From assembly GCA_003231035.1 (NCBI GenBank), contig QIHU01000065.1, forward strand, positions 1 to 6,827: a stretch of 6,827 nt of DNA. Reading direction: 5' to 3'. The position numbers were made by a program, and so were the translations under genes. Positions 5,671 through 6,827 of the stretch are shown here, one piece after another. The notes beneath the pieces were generated by a model. It saw only the letters and a program-made list of their open reading frames with translations, did not search any database and was not told where the DNA came from. This stretch comes from Acidobacteriota bacterium (GTDB lineage: Bacteria; Acidobacteriota; Thermoanaerobaculia; Multivoradales; SZUA-115). Numbering within the stretch: the first letter of the stretch is position 1; each line of letters opens with the position of its first letter.

Positions 5671-6827
5671 ATGAGTTTCAGACAGATAGTCACCCTTTCC
5701 GTCGTGGCGATCCTGGCCATCGGCCTCAGCCCAGCCTCGGCTTCAAGTCATCGCGAGGCGCCGGGGATCCTGAGTTCGCCGCAGGTGGACGGCACCGATT
5801 TCTACATGTTCCGTAGCTACGAGCCGGGGCGCGAGGGCTTTGTCACCCTGGTCGCCAATTACAACCCGCTCCAAGACCCGTACGGCGGCCCCAACTACTT
5901 CCCGCTCGACTCGAACGCCTTCTACGACATCCACATCACCAACAATGGCGACGTGGAGGAAGATTTGACCTTCCGCTTCCGCTTCAGGCAAAGACTTACC
6001 CCGTTCGAGCTCAACATTGGCGGCCAGAATGTCGCCGTGCCTTTGGTCAACGTAGGGCCCTTCGGCCCCGGTTTCGGATCGGGCGCCTTGACCGAGGGCC
6101 GCTCCTTCAGCGTCCGCTTGGTCAAAGGGCCGGTCAACAACTCGACCTCAACCCAGTTCATCACCAACTCGCGCACCAACCGCGGCCGCTTCGCCATGCC
6201 GTTCGACAACATCGGCACCAAGTCGATCCCGAACTACAACGCCTACGCCAATGGCTTCATCCACGACATGGACATCCCGGGCTGCGGCCAAGGCCGAGTT
6301 TTCGCCGGCCAACGGCAAGACTCGTTCGCGGTCAACCTCGGCGAGACCTTCGATCTGGTCAACCTCAACCCATTGGGGCCGGTGGACGGCGAGGCTTCGG
6401 ACACCGCCGACAAGAACATCACCTCGCTGATCCTCGAGGTGCCGATCGATTGTCTGACCGCGGGTGGCGGCTCGACCATCGGCGCTTGGACCACCGCCTG
6501 GCTGCCGCGCACCCGGACCTTGGTCGAGGACCCCTCCTTCGACAGCCCGAGTATGCAAAGCGGCAGGCTGATGCAGGTCTCGCGACTGGCCAACCCGTTG
6601 GTCAACGAAGTGGCGATCGGGGTGCCCGACAAGAACCTCTTCAACGCCAGCCACCCGCGCGACGATGGGGCCAACTTCCTGACCTACGTGACCAACCCGA
6701 CTCTACCGGCCCTGCTGGAGATTCTCTTCGGCGTGGAAGCTCCCACCAACTTTCCCCGCAACGACTTGGTTTCGGTCTTCCTGACCGGCATCGCCGGGGT
6801 TAACCAGGACGGATCGGTGGGCGAGAT
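5671..6827 (+). CDS. DUF4331 family exported protein (C-terminus beyond window)
   Basis: The frame is open from ATG 5671 to the right edge (385 codons, no stop). Residues 1-24 are a Sec signal peptide (FRQIVTLSVVAILAIGL, then ASA as the likely cleavage site). The mature chain would begin SSHREAP; the SHREAP box is the hallmark of DUF4331 proteins. Further family-like stretches are DGTDFYMF (40-47), an NAFYDIHITNNGDVEEDLTF strand region (86-105), VFAGQRQDSFAVNLG (210-224) and the MQVSRLANPLVNEVAIG block (301-317) followed by DKNLFN. Only two cysteines follow the signal peptide (C205, C261), so one disulfide is possible. It is transcribed away from the regulator and has a good Shine-Dalgarno (AAGGAG). 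The protein is expected in the periplasm or outside the cell. The function of DUF4331 is not established, and nothing here identifies a ligand. The amount missing at the C-terminus cannot be judged. Confidence 0.92.
   Translation, partial: MSFRQIVTLSVVAILAIGLSPASASSHREAPGILSSPQVDGTDFYMFRSYEPGREGFVTLVANYNPLQDPYGGPNYFPLDSNAFYDIHITNNGDVEEDLTFRFRFRQRLTPFELNIGGQNVAVPLVNVGPFGPGFGSGALTEGRSFSVRLVKGPVNNSTSTQFITNSRTNRGRFAMPFDNIGTKSIPNYNAYANGFIHDMDIPGCGQGRVFAGQRQDSFAVNLGETFDLVNLNPLGPVDGEASDTADKNITSLILEVPIDCLTAGGGSTIGAWTTAWLPRTRTLVEDPSFDSPSMQSGRLMQVSRLANPLVNEVAIGVPDKNLFNASHPRDDGANFLTYVTNPTLPALLEILFGVEAPTNFPRNDLVSVFLTGIAGVNQDGSVGE

Overview
The window reads as chromosomal DNA from a GC-rich bacterium, most likely a member of the Acidobacteriota. 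The main reason is a pair of exported proteins with the layout of the 'VWFA-related Acidobacterial domain' family. A winged-helix/TolB-like/TPR regulator and a DUF4331 protein also fit that phylum. The phylum call is inference from protein families, not from a marker gene.

Layout: three genes lie on the minus strand and one on the plus strand. In minus-strand transcription order they are: (i) a regulator with an OmpR-type winged helix, a TolB-N-like domain and a TPR array (3718-5652 at its longest; true start uncertain); (ii) a VWFA-like secreted protein, complete, 592 aa (1821-3599); (iii) a close tandem paralogue of it (1692 down to the left edge, 564 codons visible, C-terminus outside the window). 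Divergent from the regulator, on the plus strand, a DUF4331 exported protein starts at 5671 and runs off the right edge (385 codons visible). The gaps are short (128, 118 and 18-171 bp). No RNA genes, CRISPR array, insertion sequence or phage gene was seen.

The most informative non-coding signal is a short AT-rich island between the regulator and the DUF4331 gene. It holds three head-to-tail 11-bp repeats (CTTTGA cores at 5536, 5547 and 5558), the spacing at which PhoB/OmpR-type winged helices typically sit on DNA. It lies beside a gene for just such a DNA-binding domain, so it is a good operator candidate for autoregulation and for control of the divergent gene. It also falls inside the longest reading frame of the regulator, which argues that the real start is further in (GTG at 5499).

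How the genes may work together (inference): a cytoplasmic one-component regulator with a TPR sensing or scaffolding region controls a small set of exported proteins, namely two VWFA-like paralogues and one DUF4331 protein. The substrate or physiological role of the exported proteins cannot be read from the sequence.
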